A stretch of 37,184 bases of DNA from Bacteroidota bacterium (GTDB taxonomy: Bacteria > Bacteroidota > Ignavibacteria > Ignavibacteriales > Ignavibacteriaceae): NCBI GenBank assembly GCA_023433685.1, contig JAEYUD010000084.1, positions 1 to 37,184 on the forward strand, in the 5' to 3' direction. Every line of letters begins with the position of its first letter. The first letter of the stretch is position 1. The notes under the pieces were generated by a model. That model was not told the origin of the DNA. It ran no database searches and saw only the letters and a program-made list of their open reading frames with translations. Below, one piece after another: positions 7,582-16,600 of this stretch. Both the position numbers and the translations under genes were made by a program.

Positions 7582-8823
7582 ATGAAAAAACTGATGAATA
7601 CACTCTCATCGATAATGATCATCTCGATCATTGCCGTTTCGTTTACCTTTGCCGCATGCAACAAAGGTGCCACAGCGAATGAAAAAACACCGGCAAATGT
7701 CGAAGTGAAAGAGGATTCTGCCAAAACCATAAAGAAGAACGGATCTGAAGCTGAAGCCTATGATCCCGCGAAGTTCAAATCAACTTATGACGATATGGCA
7801 AAGTTTTTTGCCGGTATCGAGGTTGATTCAACAAGTGAATTCGCTCAGCTTTTCAAGTCGAAAGCCTGGAAAGATCACGCTAAAAGTTTTGATTCAAAAT
7901 GGCAGGGGCTTGAGAAGAAACGTTTGGAGCCGATCCGTAAATGGGCAGCGGAAGAATTGAAGGATATTTCACCTGACACCAAAACCCTTTTCTATCCTTT
8001 CGGTGGTCCTGATTTCCTTTTCGCGAACACATTTTTCCCTTCATTTGAGAATTACGTACTTATTGGCCTCGAACCCGTAGGGCAGTTGCCTGATCTGAAC
8101 AGTCTTAAACCTGCTGTACTCAACAATTATCTCGTGAGTCTTCAGGGATCACTTAAAACCCTGGTTACCGGTGGGTTCTTCAAAACCATCGACATGGCGT
8201 CTGACTTCCTCCCCGGAAGGGTTAACGGTACTGTACCGGTTCTTCTCGTTTTCCTTGCTAAAACAGGTCATAAGGTGCTTGACATCGAATATATCAAGAT
8301 GGATAAAACAGGCAAACTGACTTACGAGAAATCCGATCGCACCGAAAAGAAGCAGCAGACCAAGTATGATGGTGTAATGATCAAGTTCACCGACAGCGAA
8401 GCAAAAGTTGTTAAAAAACTCTATTTCTTCAGCACCAATCTTGCTGACGATGGTTTCCCGAAAAAACCTGATTTCCAGGAATTTGTAAAATCAATGAAGC
8501 CTTTTGCCTCGATGGCAAAAGCGGCTTCATACCTGATGCACATGGGCAATTTCAGCGGTGTTCGTGATTTCGTCACCAAAGAATCGAAATACATGCTTCA
8601 GGAAGACAGTGGTATTCCCGTGAAATACTTCAAGTCAGACGATTGGGAGAAGAGATTCTATGGTGTGTATACCGCCCCGATTCCGATGTTCGCCGGCAGG
8701 GTGCAGGGTGATCTTCAGGCAGAGTACCGCAAAAAAGACCAGGTAAAACCGTTGCCTTTCGGTATCGGCTATTACTGGGAGCAGGGCCTCAGCAATCTTA
8801 TGTTCGCCCTGAAGAAGAAATAA
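7582..8823 (+). CDS. Lipoprotein of unknown function
   Basis: 413 residues. The N-terminus is a lipoprotein signal: MKKLMN, a hydrophobic stretch, then TFAAC with the lipidated cysteine at C26, followed by a low-complexity Lys/Glu/Ala linker to about residue 55. The rest is one globular region with no motif I recognise; notable stretches are FYPFGGPDFLFANTFFP (about 133-149), GGFFKTIDMASDFLPGR and FYGVYTAPIPMFAGR. The pattern GGPDFLFA resembles uncharacterised Bacteroidota lipoproteins, but I cannot assign a function. It begins 11 bp after the NlpC/P60 peptidase and is probably co-transcribed, so a cell-envelope role is an inference from context only. Its end is 10 bp from the convergent TPR gene, with no terminator between. 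Confidence 0.8.
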   Translation: MKKLMNTLSSIMIISIIAVSFTFAACNKGATANEKTPANVEVKEDSAKTIKKNGSEAEAYDPAKFKSTYDDMAKFFAGIEVDSTSEFAQLFKSKAWKDHAKSFDSKWQGLEKKRLEPIRKWAAEELKDISPDTKTLFYPFGGPDFLFANTFFPSFENYVLIGLEPVGQLPDLNSLKPAVLNNYLVSLQGSLKTLVTGGFFKTIDMASDFLPGRVNGTVPVLLVFLAKTGHKVLDIEYIKMDKTGKLTYEKSDRTEKKQQTKYDGVMIKFTDSEAKVVKKLYFFSTNLADDGFPKKPDFQEFVKSMKPFASMAKAASYLMHMGNFSGVRDFVTKESKYMLQEDSGIPVKYFKSDDWEKRFYGVYTAPIPMFAGRVQGDLQAEYRKKDQVKPLPFGIGYYWEQGLSNLMFALKKK

Positions 8824-8833
8824 TTCTCAGAGA

Positions 8834-9586
8834 CTACCTGCAATATTTCTTCAGGGAGTCGGCCGCGGAAGCGGCACCCGAATTTAGAGCCTGTTCAAAC
8901 AATGAGCAGGCTTCTTTTTTATTACCCGACTGTAACTGAATGCTACCAAGAGTGATGAGTGCCTTCTGATCGCCTGATTTTTTCGCGAGGGCATTTTCAA
9001 TATAAATTTTTGCTGTGGTGAAATCGCCTTTCAGAAAGTATGCTTCCCCAAAATAGCTTTGAAGTTCTTCAAATTCGGGCTTCAATTTTTGAACTTTTTC
9101 GAGCTCGGTGAGGGCATCATCCGGCATTTTCATTTTCAGGAAATATGCTGCTTTATGGATCGGGACAATGGGATTTCCCCGGTCTGATCTCTCTCCTTTC
9201 ATGTAACACTCGAGTGCCTTTTTTGAGTCGCCCTGCTCATAATAGAGGTTGCCCAGCAGAACGAAGGCATCGGTCTTGTTGGGATCGATCTCGAGAACAT
9301 GCTTGAAATCATTCTCGGCTTCAGAGTATTTCTTCAGTCCCTGAAACGAAAGTCCTCTTAACATCCAGGCTGAAGTATCCTTCTCTTCAATCTCTAGAAC
9401 CTTGTTAAAGAATGCCACCGCGCTCTGATATTTGCCGGCGGAAAGCTTGTCAAATCCCTCAGAACGGAGACTCACAATAGCTTCATGGTCTTCTTTTACA
9501 GACTTTTGATAGAAGTGGTAGATAACGTAAATCTGGACAAGCGCGGCAATAAATAAAAAAGTGGCAAGGTTTCTGTTCTTCTTCAT
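8834..9586 (-). CDS. Membrane-anchored tetratricopeptide repeat protein
   Basis: 250 residues. One N-terminal transmembrane segment (ATFLFIAALVQIYVIYHFY, about 8-26) is followed by about five TPR units from residue 42 on, for example GFDKLSAGKYQSAVAFFNKVLEI, SAWMLRGLSFQGLKKYSEAENDF, AFVLLGNLYYEQGDSKKALECY and ALITLGSIQLQSGNKKEACSLFEQAL. The consensus W/L-G-Y-A-F-P positions are recognisable in each. TPR proteins are scaffolds, and the partner is unknown. The gene is divergent from the amidase-like gene at 9654 across a 67-bp gap and converges with the lipoprotein gene. AAAGAGAA just before the ATG serves as ribosome site. Nothing suggests truncation. Confidence 0.88.
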   Translation of the reverse strand: MKKNRNLATFLFIAALVQIYVIYHFYQKSVKEDHEAIVSLRSEGFDKLSAGKYQSAVAFFNKVLEIEEKDTSAWMLRGLSFQGLKKYSEAENDFKHVLEIDPNKTDAFVLLGNLYYEQGDSKKALECYMKGERSDRGNPIVPIHKAAYFLKMKMPDDALTELEKVQKLKPEFEELQSYFGEAYFLKGDFTTAKIYIENALAKKSGDQKALITLGSIQLQSGNKKEACSLFEQALNSGAASAADSLKKYCR

Positions 9587-9653
9587 TTCTCTTTTTGTAA
9601 GTTTTCAGGAGTAAAATTAAAAAATGTGAAATCAAATATATACGAGTGGCGCC

Positions 9654-12611
9654 ATGCGATCAATAATCCAGGTTACATTATTCCTCATATTAGTCTCCGC
9701 GAACACGGTTCTTGCACAGAATGATCCAAACGGGATCGCCGTCTTTCGTGCCGGACTTGTTAAAGAGTTAAAGCAGAATTTTTCTTCATACGATCTCTTC
9801 CCATTTACAAAAGTTGATACCGTCTATTTAAATGACAAGGATGAGCTGGTTATAGGGCTCAACCGCCGCGCTTCAGGTAAAGTGATCAGGGAGGAAAATG
9901 TCACCGGAATTACTCAGAAATTCACGGAGTACAAAAACCGTAATGGATTTGCCAATAAGGGATTACGGATATTTATGGGGGCTTTTGAACTGCGGGAAAT
10001 GGTGCCAAACTATTACCGGAACGACATGGATCGCGACCCCGAAAGAATGCCGGTGAGCAAAGAACTGACGCGCGTGGTGATCCATGACGACCGTCCCTTC
10101 AAGATAGATGAAGGGCTTGAAGGAAGAAATATTGTGGTCTGGAACTCCCATGGCTGGTACTACAGCCACGAAGATGACAGATGGCAGTGGCAGAGGGCGA
10201 GGCTTTGGGGCTCCGTTGAAGACCTTCTTACTTCATCGATGGTGATCCCTTATCTGGTTCCCATGCTCGAGAACGCGGGCGCGGGTGTTTACCTTCCGAG
10301 AGAGAGAGACATTCAAATGAATTCCGCGGTGGTTGATCCCGAACCCGGTAACGGAGGCGCGGGTGTTGAGAATTTCTCCAAGTGGGAAAATGGAGGGAAA
10401 GGATTTCTCAACGTGGCTGAAGGTTACGATGCAAATGTGAATCCTTTTTTACTGGGCGGTTTTCTTGAAAAGAGCGCGTCGAAAGAGGAAAAAGCCACGC
10501 TCGCCTACATCCCTGAAATACCTGAAACAGGCGAATATGCTGTTTATGTCTCTTACGGAAAAAATAGTCAGGGTAAAAATGTTCGCGACGCTAAATACCT
10601 CGTGCATCATGCCGGTGGCACCACTTCCTTTACGGTCGATCAGACAAGAGGGTGGGGTACATGGATATATCTTGGAACGTTCAGGTTCTTCAAGGGGAAA
10701 GATGCAACAAAAGGCGCGGTTACTGTATCTGACAAGAGCGCTTTTGCCGGGGTTGTAACCTCTGACGCGGTCAGGTTTGGCGGCGGAAAAGGTGTGGTTA
10801 AAAGGGCAGGAAAAACGAGCGGAAGACCAAAGTTTGCTGAAGGCGCGAGATATTACCTTCAATATGCCGGCGCTCCTGACACCCTTGTATACAGTTTGCA
10901 GAAAGATACCGATGATTACGTTGATGACTACAAATCCCGCGGTGAGTATGTTAACTGGTTGAATGGTGCCCCGGCGGGACCAAACAAGCAGAAAGACCTT
11001 GAGGGGCTCCGGATCCCGGTCGACCTTTCAATGGCCTGGCACACTGACGCGGGTATTCTCGGAGGTGATTCAACTGTCGGAACCTTAATGATCTACAGTT
11101 CGGCAGGTATCGACTCAACATACTTTCCGGATGGCCGCTCAAGGATGGCTAACCGCGATCTTGCTGATTTAGTACAAACGCAGATCACTGATGATATTTC
11201 AAAACTGTTCGACAGGAAGTGGACCCGCCGCGAGATGTGGGACGCGAACTACGCTGAAGCTGTTCGACCAAACGTTCCGGCGATACTTTTGGAGCTTCTC
11301 TCACATCAAAACTTCGCGGAAATGAAGTTTTTCTGGCAACCACGCTTCAAATTCACAGTTGCCCGCGCGATCTACAAAGGGATGGTGCGATTCCTCGGAT
11401 CGATGCACGGAAATGATTACATGTTCCAGCCCTTGCCTGTCTCCCATTTTGGTGCAAAACTTGAAGGTCATGATGCTGTTCTTTCATGGCAGCCTGTGAA
11501 TGATCCGCTTGAATCAAACGCGAAAGCCGCGGGATATGTGGTTTACAGAAGGATAGGCAATGGCGGATTTGATAATGGCAGATATACATCAACATCAAGT
11601 TTCACCGACAGGAACATCCCTGTGGGTGAAGTGGTTAGTTACAAAGTTACCGCGGTTAATCCGGGAGGGGAGAGCTTCCCTTCTGAAATTCTGGCGGTCG
11701 GAGCCGGAAAAGAACCCAACAAGGAAGTGTTGATCGTGAATGCTTTCGACCGGCTTGATGCTCCCGCAACCATTTCTGAAAAAGGATATGAAGGATTCTT
11801 GTTCGGGGTGGATGAAGGAGTTCAATATGGCAAGGATATCGCTTACATTGGCGAGCAGGTTGACTTTAACAGGTCATCGGAATTTATTTCAAATGACGCT
11901 CCCGGATTCGGCGCGTCAAGGTCTAATCTGGAAGGTTCTGTGATCGCTGGTAACACTTTCGACTATGTCGCGGTGCACGGCGCGGCTTTGCTTGGTTTGG
12001 GTGTTTCATTCGGCAGCACATCCGATGAACTTTTCGAAGATCCAAAGTTTAACGCGGATCAGTACAAAATGATAGACGTGATCGGTGGTGAAGAAAAACT
12101 GAGTGTGATAAAATTGGGTATTCATCCGGTTATTACGGAAGATTACCGCCTCTTCACACCCGGAATGGTGAAAAAATTAGAGTCATATCTCTCCGGTGGA
12201 AAGGCTCTGTTCATTAGCGGGGCTTATGTTGGAACTGAACTTGAGATTGATTCCACAACCTCTAAATTCGGTACGAATGTATTGAAGGTTAAACTGGGTA
12301 CGAAGTTTGCCACTACCGGTGGCGATCTTTTCGCCACCGGCAAGATGGCTAATTCAGGGGCGCAAAAATTCACTTTCAACACAGAACACTCAGATCAGAT
12401 ATACCGTGTTGAAGCCCCTCAGGCGGTTAACCCCGAAAAAGATGGTGAAACCCTCGCGAGGTATAGTGAAAACACCAACTCCGCGGTAGTCGGATACCGT
12501 GGCAGTCACCGGTCAGTTGTAGCCGGTTTCCCCTTCGAGACCCTCCTGGATCAGGAAAAACGTACCGCCTTCATGAGGCTCGTCCTTGAGTATTTGGGGA
12601 TGCTGCCGTAG
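9654..12611 (+). CDS. Large secreted amidase-like protein with golvesin-type insert and Fn3 domain
   Basis: 985 residues with signal peptide (LFLILVSANTVLAQ, cleavage near 22). Domain order seen: an N-terminal region; an N-acetylmuramoyl-L-alanine amidase (Amidase_3)-like half with NSHGW (H166) and a YLPRERD turn (213-219); a golvesin C-terminal/Xly-like carbohydrate-binding module at about 235-378 (TGEYAVYVSYG, FTVDQTRGWGTWIYLGTF); the second amidase half with MAWHTDAG (H463) and VPAILLELLSHQNF (E547); an Fn3 domain at about 603-683; and a C-terminal Rossmann-like region starting VLIVNAFDR. Thus the binding module appears inserted inside the catalytic domain. Role inferred: peptidoglycan or polysaccharide processing outside the cell; homologues are sometimes labelled xanthan lyase. 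No T9SS sorting domain is seen. The ATG has only a weak GAGTGG upstream. Confidence 0.78.
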   Translation: MRSIIQVTLFLILVSANTVLAQNDPNGIAVFRAGLVKELKQNFSSYDLFPFTKVDTVYLNDKDELVIGLNRRASGKVIREENVTGITQKFTEYKNRNGFANKGLRIFMGAFELREMVPNYYRNDMDRDPERMPVSKELTRVVIHDDRPFKIDEGLEGRNIVVWNSHGWYYSHEDDRWQWQRARLWGSVEDLLTSSMVIPYLVPMLENAGAGVYLPRERDIQMNSAVVDPEPGNGGAGVENFSKWENGGKGFLNVAEGYDANVNPFLLGGFLEKSASKEEKATLAYIPEIPETGEYAVYVSYGKNSQGKNVRDAKYLVHHAGGTTSFTVDQTRGWGTWIYLGTFRFFKGKDATKGAVTVSDKSAFAGVVTSDAVRFGGGKGVVKRAGKTSGRPKFAEGARYYLQYAGAPDTLVYSLQKDTDDYVDDYKSRGEYVNWLNGAPAGPNKQKDLEGLRIPVDLSMAWHTDAGILGGDSTVGTLMIYSSAGIDSTYFPDGRSRMANRDLADLVQTQITDDISKLFDRKWTRREMWDANYAEAVRPNVPAILLELLSHQNFAEMKFFWQPRFKFTVARAIYKGMVRFLGSMHGNDYMFQPLPVSHFGAKLEGHDAVLSWQPVNDPLESNAKAAGYVVYRRIGNGGFDNGRYTSTSSFTDRNIPVGEVVSYKVTAVNPGGESFPSEILAVGAGKEPNKEVLIVNAFDRLDAPATISEKGYEGFLFGVDEGVQYGKDIAYIGEQVDFNRSSEFISNDAPGFGASRSNLEGSVIAGNTFDYVAVHGAALLGLGVSFGSTSDELFEDPKFNADQYKMIDVIGGEEKLSVIKLGIHPVITEDYRLFTPGMVKKLESYLSGGKALFISGAYVGTELEIDSTTSKFGTNVLKVKLGTKFATTGGDLFATGKMANSGAQKFTFNTEHSDQIYRVEAPQAVNPEKDGETLARYSENTNSAVVGYRGSHRSVVAGFPFETLLDQEKRTAFMRLVLEYLGMLP

Positions 12612-12690
12612 GGGGTTTGGTTTTTGGGGTTTGGGGTATGGGGTGGAGTGTTTGGGTTTATGGGGTGGAGTGTGGTGTGAAGCGATGTTG
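12612..12690 (+). repeat. G-rich 3' untranslated stretch with a 15-bp direct repeat
   Basis: Directly after the stop, the plus strand is almost only G and T with many GGG or GGGG runs. TATGGGGTGGAGTGT occurs twice (12637-12651 and 12659-12673), 22 bp apart. The runs could form a G-quadruplex in the RNA, though some loops are about 10 bases. Confidence 0.6.
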
Positions 12691-12704
12691 AAAGGAAATT
12701 AAAA

Positions 12705-12736
12705 AGGCTGCCGGAGATTGGTCCGGCAGCCTTTTT
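12705..12736. terminator. Bidirectional intrinsic terminator between convergent genes
   Basis: A perfect 11-bp stem AGGCTGCCGGA (12705-12715) / TCCGGCAGCCT (12722-12732) with a 6-base loop, T5 on the plus side and A5 (T5 on the minus strand) on the other. It serves the plus-strand amidase gene and the minus-strand cytochrome gene. Confidence 0.93.
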
Positions 12737-12737
12737 G

Positions 12738-13325
12738 TTATTTTATATCGTTTGGGGCGATTGGTGCCGGAACCGCGTTCTTAACCGGTTTTGTGGTTTT
12801 AAGGTAGGCGAAAACCGCCTTCAGATCGTCATCGGTCATGTTAGCGTATGATGGCCATGGCATGGGTGGAAGAAGCGGACGGGTATTGTCGAGCCCTTTG
12901 AACTTTCCTTCGCGCATGGCTTTCACAAACTGTTCTTCTGTCCAGTTTCCGATTCCGGTGGCATCAGATGTGATGTTGGCCGCGAAGGATACTCCCCAGG
13001 GTCCTACCGCGGCGGTATTCATTGGATGAAAAAGCATCCACGATTTTAACACATTTTTATCGACGGGACCGATCGGTACATTAGCGGGGTGCCCTGACAA
13101 ACGGAGATTTGGGTCAGGCTCAGGCCCCTTCGGTCCGAACACTTTTGGACTGTGGCAGTCATCGCATCCGGCGATCGATACAAGATATTGCCCTCTTTTT
13201 ACCAGTTCTTCTTGTGAAGCCTGTTTTGTTTCTGCTTTTGGCTTTTCCTCTTTTACTTTGCACCCTGTAATTGTGACCGTCACGATCACCCCAAGGCTCA
13301 ACAGCGAATAAAGAGTTTTTTTCAT
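12738..13325 (-). CDS. Monoheme c-type cytochrome lipoprotein
   Basis: 195 residues. A signal with lipobox VTITGC places a lipidated cysteine at C22, followed by a Lys/Glu linker to about residue 40. The class I cytochrome c fold begins with RGQYLVSIAGCDDCH: C54, C57 and axial H58 bind heme. The distal methionine is probably in the LLPPMPWPSYANMTDDDL segment near residues 152-169, just before the terminal helix DDLKAVFAYLKTTKP. Only one CxxCH is present. Such proteins carry electrons in the periplasm, often for oxidases or as domains of gene clusters, but no oxidase gene is near, so the partner is unknown. A clear AGGAG precedes the ATG, with an inverted repeat just upstream (13342-13357). 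Confidence 0.9.
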   Translation of the reverse strand: MKKTLYSLLSLGVIVTVTITGCKVKEEKPKAETKQASQEELVKRGQYLVSIAGCDDCHSPKVFGPKGPEPDPNLRLSGHPANVPIGPVDKNVLKSWMLFHPMNTAAVGPWGVSFAANITSDATGIGNWTEEQFVKAMREGKFKGLDNTRPLLPPMPWPSYANMTDDDLKAVFAYLKTTKPVKNAVPAPIAPNDIK

Positions 13326-13341
13326 ACTTATCTCTCCTGAC

Positions 13342-13357
13342 TTTCCCGACCGGGAAA
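13342..13357. promoter_or_regulatory. Inverted repeat next to the cytochrome ribosome site
   Basis: TTTCCCG-AC-CGGGAAA (7+2+7, perfect) lies 16 bp upstream of the cytochrome start and immediately outside its AGGAGA. It may be an operator or a leader stem that affects translation. Confidence 0.4.
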
Positions 13358-13575
13358 GATTCCATTGGTTAATGATGATTAAATTTATCCGGATTCAACC
13401 CGTTTTGAATTCAACCTTGTGAATTAACCAACAACGGGTGATTTCCGGAAAACGCACATAATAATATACAAAAGTTCATACGAAAACTATAAACTCATGC
13501 ATCACATTGATGTGCAGTGCAAATAATAATTAAAAGGAATTAAAAAGGGATAAGCGAAGGTACTTCGGGGGAAAT
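13358..13575. other. AT-rich upstream region of the cytochrome gene with further dyads
   Basis: Gene-free part of the 348-bp gap 13326-13673. It holds AATTCA-N6-TGAATT (13408-13425), a TTCCGGAA palindrome near 13443, and CACAT-TG-ATGTG (13503-13514). No open frame of note and no classical FNR or CRP site. It is likely the regulatory region of the minus-strand cytochrome gene. Confidence 0.4.
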
Positions 13576-13609
13576 AAAAAAGGCTGCCACTTTCATGACA
13601 GCCTCTTTT
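13576..13609 (-). terminator. Terminator of the large T9SS gene
   Basis: AGGCTG (13581-13586) pairs with CAGCCT (13599-13604), with partial extension inside. On the minus strand it is followed by a T6 run, about 70 bp after the stop of the 13674-17438 gene. T5 on the plus side makes it bidirectional in form. Confidence 0.85.
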
Positions 13610-13642
13610 TAACAATCAGCGGGAGTTTTATCTAATCAACTT

Positions 13643-13670
13643 ATCGCTCATCACTAATAACTCATCGCTC
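13643..13670. repeat. Short 7-bp tandem array at the 3' end of the T9SS gene
   Basis: Four 7-bp units, ATCGCTC, ATCACTA, ATAACTC, ATCGCTC, end 3 bp before the stop codon of the minus-strand gene. Related ACCACTA units lie beyond the other end of the same gene (17574-17594). Confidence 0.55.
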
Positions 13671-13673
13671 AAA

Positions 13674-16600
13674 CTATTTATTCAAGATCATCTTCTTTAC
13701 TGAAGAATAATTACCTGACTCAAGTCTGTAGATGTAAACACCGGAAGAAAGTTTTGAAGCATCGAATGAAACTTCATAGCTGCCGGCTTTCTGTACCTGT
13801 GAAACGAGGGTCTTGATCTTCTCACCAAGCATGTTGTAAACCGTCATTGTAACCATACCATCAACAGGGATTGAATACTTGATAATGGTTGACGGGTTGA
13901 ACGGGTTGGGATAGTTCTGATCAAGAGCAAATACTGCAGGTGAACCAACTTCGATCTCAACTTCGTTTGAGTACTTGAAAGTACCGTCGAAATCGATCTG
14001 CTTCAGTCTGTATGTGTATTTGCCTGTTTCAAGTGATTTGTCAGTGAACGCGTAGGCGCTTGGTTCGAGTGAATTTCCGCGACCGTTCACAAATCCCGCG
14101 TTAACAAACTGGCCATTACCGGCTTTTCTTTCAACCTGGAAGCCCTGGTTGTTAAGTTCGGTAGCTGTTGTCCAAGTAAGGAAAACGTTATTGTTTTGTG
14201 TGTCGGCATTGAAAGAAGTTAATTCAACAGGAACTGGTCCTCCGCCCTGCATCAGCAGGTTAAAGGCGTTCGAAACAAGTTTTGCGGCAACAGTCTGATT
14301 CGTCATTGAACCGATCGCGTACATCATGAAGATATTTCTGATGTTGGCAGGATCGTTTGTTGGCGAATAGAGGAGTGTACCCGCGGTATCAGGATAGGTG
14401 GGGACCCATCCGCTTACTTTGTAGATACCTGATTTTCCGGGGATCATTCTCATCGCGTCGCGGTAACCATAGGTGGTACCTGTGAAAGCGAGTGAATCAG
14501 GAATGAAGTTTGGTATCGTAAAAATAGGATGCCCCGGGGTGATCTTCTTCAGCACTGCTGAGGAAACGTCTGATACCCATGATGAGCACTGGAGGACGTT
14601 CTGGCGGAAATAAGGATCGAGATCGGTTGTTGTACCCGAAGCTCTGTAAATCCAGCCAACTTCACCACCTTCAACTAAAGTCTTGCCGCCACGGAGGGTA
14701 TAGTTTGTGATCGCGGTTCTCTTTGCGAGATTGTCAAACATCGTAGCGGTTTTCGCGCCTGATGAAAGAACAACCACATCGTAGTTGTTAAGAACCGTGG
14801 TATCGAACGAAGCGAACGATACGTTATCAACTATGTAACCTTCCTGTGTGAGTGTTGTAGCGAAAAGATTCGCTGAAACACCAAGAGGAGTTGATCTGTC
14901 GCCCAAGCCTTTATCACCGCTTCTTCCGGCCATGGTAACATCATCATCAAGAACGAGAACAATACCGAGGGTATTGATCATCTTGAACTGTGAGTACCCG
15001 GTAGCAGGCAGATAGACGGTATTGTAGTTGGTTGAGTTGTCAACAGCTTTAATCCGGTACTGAACCGAATCACCAACATGGATCTGATTGGTATCGATGT
15101 TGAAGAATCCTTCGTAGGTCGAGCCTGTGGTGTTAGCCAAAGTGAAAGTTCTTGGAGTGGCATTGTTAACAGTGTATTCAACTGTAACACTTCTTACACC
15201 GAGGTTGTCAGTAACGTTGGCAGCAACTTTTGCGGGCCATCTGACTTTAGCTACGTCTCTTAGGAATGTGTGACTGACAACAGGAAGAATCTGATCAGGC
15301 ACAAACTTGAAAGAGTTGAAGCCGGTTGATGATGGGTGATAACCCAGGTTGTGGGCAGCACTTGCATCTTTACCAACTATTCTGTAATAGAGTGTGTCAC
15401 CAAGCGCGATCTGTGTGGTATCAACATTAAATTGACCTGAGAAAGAATTGGCTGTTCCCGGTGTGAGGTAGAATTTCCTCATTGTACCGTTGTATTTGAT
15501 CTTGTAGACAACATACGCGCTGTCGATTCCGATGTTATCAGTAATCGTGGCATTGATGGTTGCAGGCCAGGTTTCCCTGTACTGGTCGCCAAGAACAGCG
15601 TGAGTGACATCCGGCAATTCGGTATCTGTCGCTACAACAAAGCTAATTTTGTTGCCCGGTGCTCCGGCAGGGAATGTCGAGTAACCGCCTGTGTTGTCAA
15701 TGGCATAGATATAATAATTGTAGGTTCCTGGCTGGCCATTTCCGGGGATGGAAGCGGTCCAGTTGTTACCTGAAGTGTTGGTCATAACGAGAGAATCTGT
15801 TATCTGACCTGAAGTGCCTCTGCCCCAGAAAACTTTAACGCCGTTGGTTGCAAGAGGAATCGCGGATTCAACAGTCGCGTTTACAACATAGGGTCCCGCG
15901 AGGTTTTCAGTGTTGCCGAGCGCTGTATGGTTGATTGTTGGACCGAAGGAAGCCTTGCCAACCCAGCCCTGGTATGCACCGGTTCTGTCGTCAGCCCAGT
16001 ATGCCCAGACGTTATTGTCTTTAGCGGCAATACCGATATAGTCACCCTGATAACCACCGGCGAGACCACTGATCGATTTAGGTTTGAACTTTGCATCCAT
16101 TATTTTTATGTTCTCAAAGGTCTGACCAAAATCCGCTGAACGGCCAATGAAAACAGTGGCAGAGTCGTTGCTCATGTCACGGCTGTCATACCATACTGCA
16201 TAGACGTGACCTGTTGTCTGATCAACAGTCATCCAGGGGTAGTACTGGTCTTTTCCGTTATTCATCGGGTCGTTATTAACTCTAAAAGGAGCCGACCATG
16301 TAGCACCGCCATCAGTTGATTTGATCATCACGATATCAGGATCACTGCCTGCAGGCGCAACGCCCTTCTGAGGCCATGTGATGTATATGTTTCCTCTTCC
16401 GGGGCCGTTGGTTCTGTCAACTGCCATTGAAGGGAATGAAGAAACTCTGATCGAAGTGGTCTTCAGGTTACCACGGATACCGAAGTTGGCAGCCTGGTAA
16501 GCTTTGATCGCGGGAGCCCATGTAACACCACCGTCGGTGGATTTCGCGAAACCGATGGCATCTTCACCGTACTGTCCGGCCGCCCAGTTGTCATAAACTG

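Noticed and set aside
10449..10862. 137-codon frame antisense to the amidase-like gene
   Set aside because: Lies over the golvesin-type module, composition of a shadow frame.
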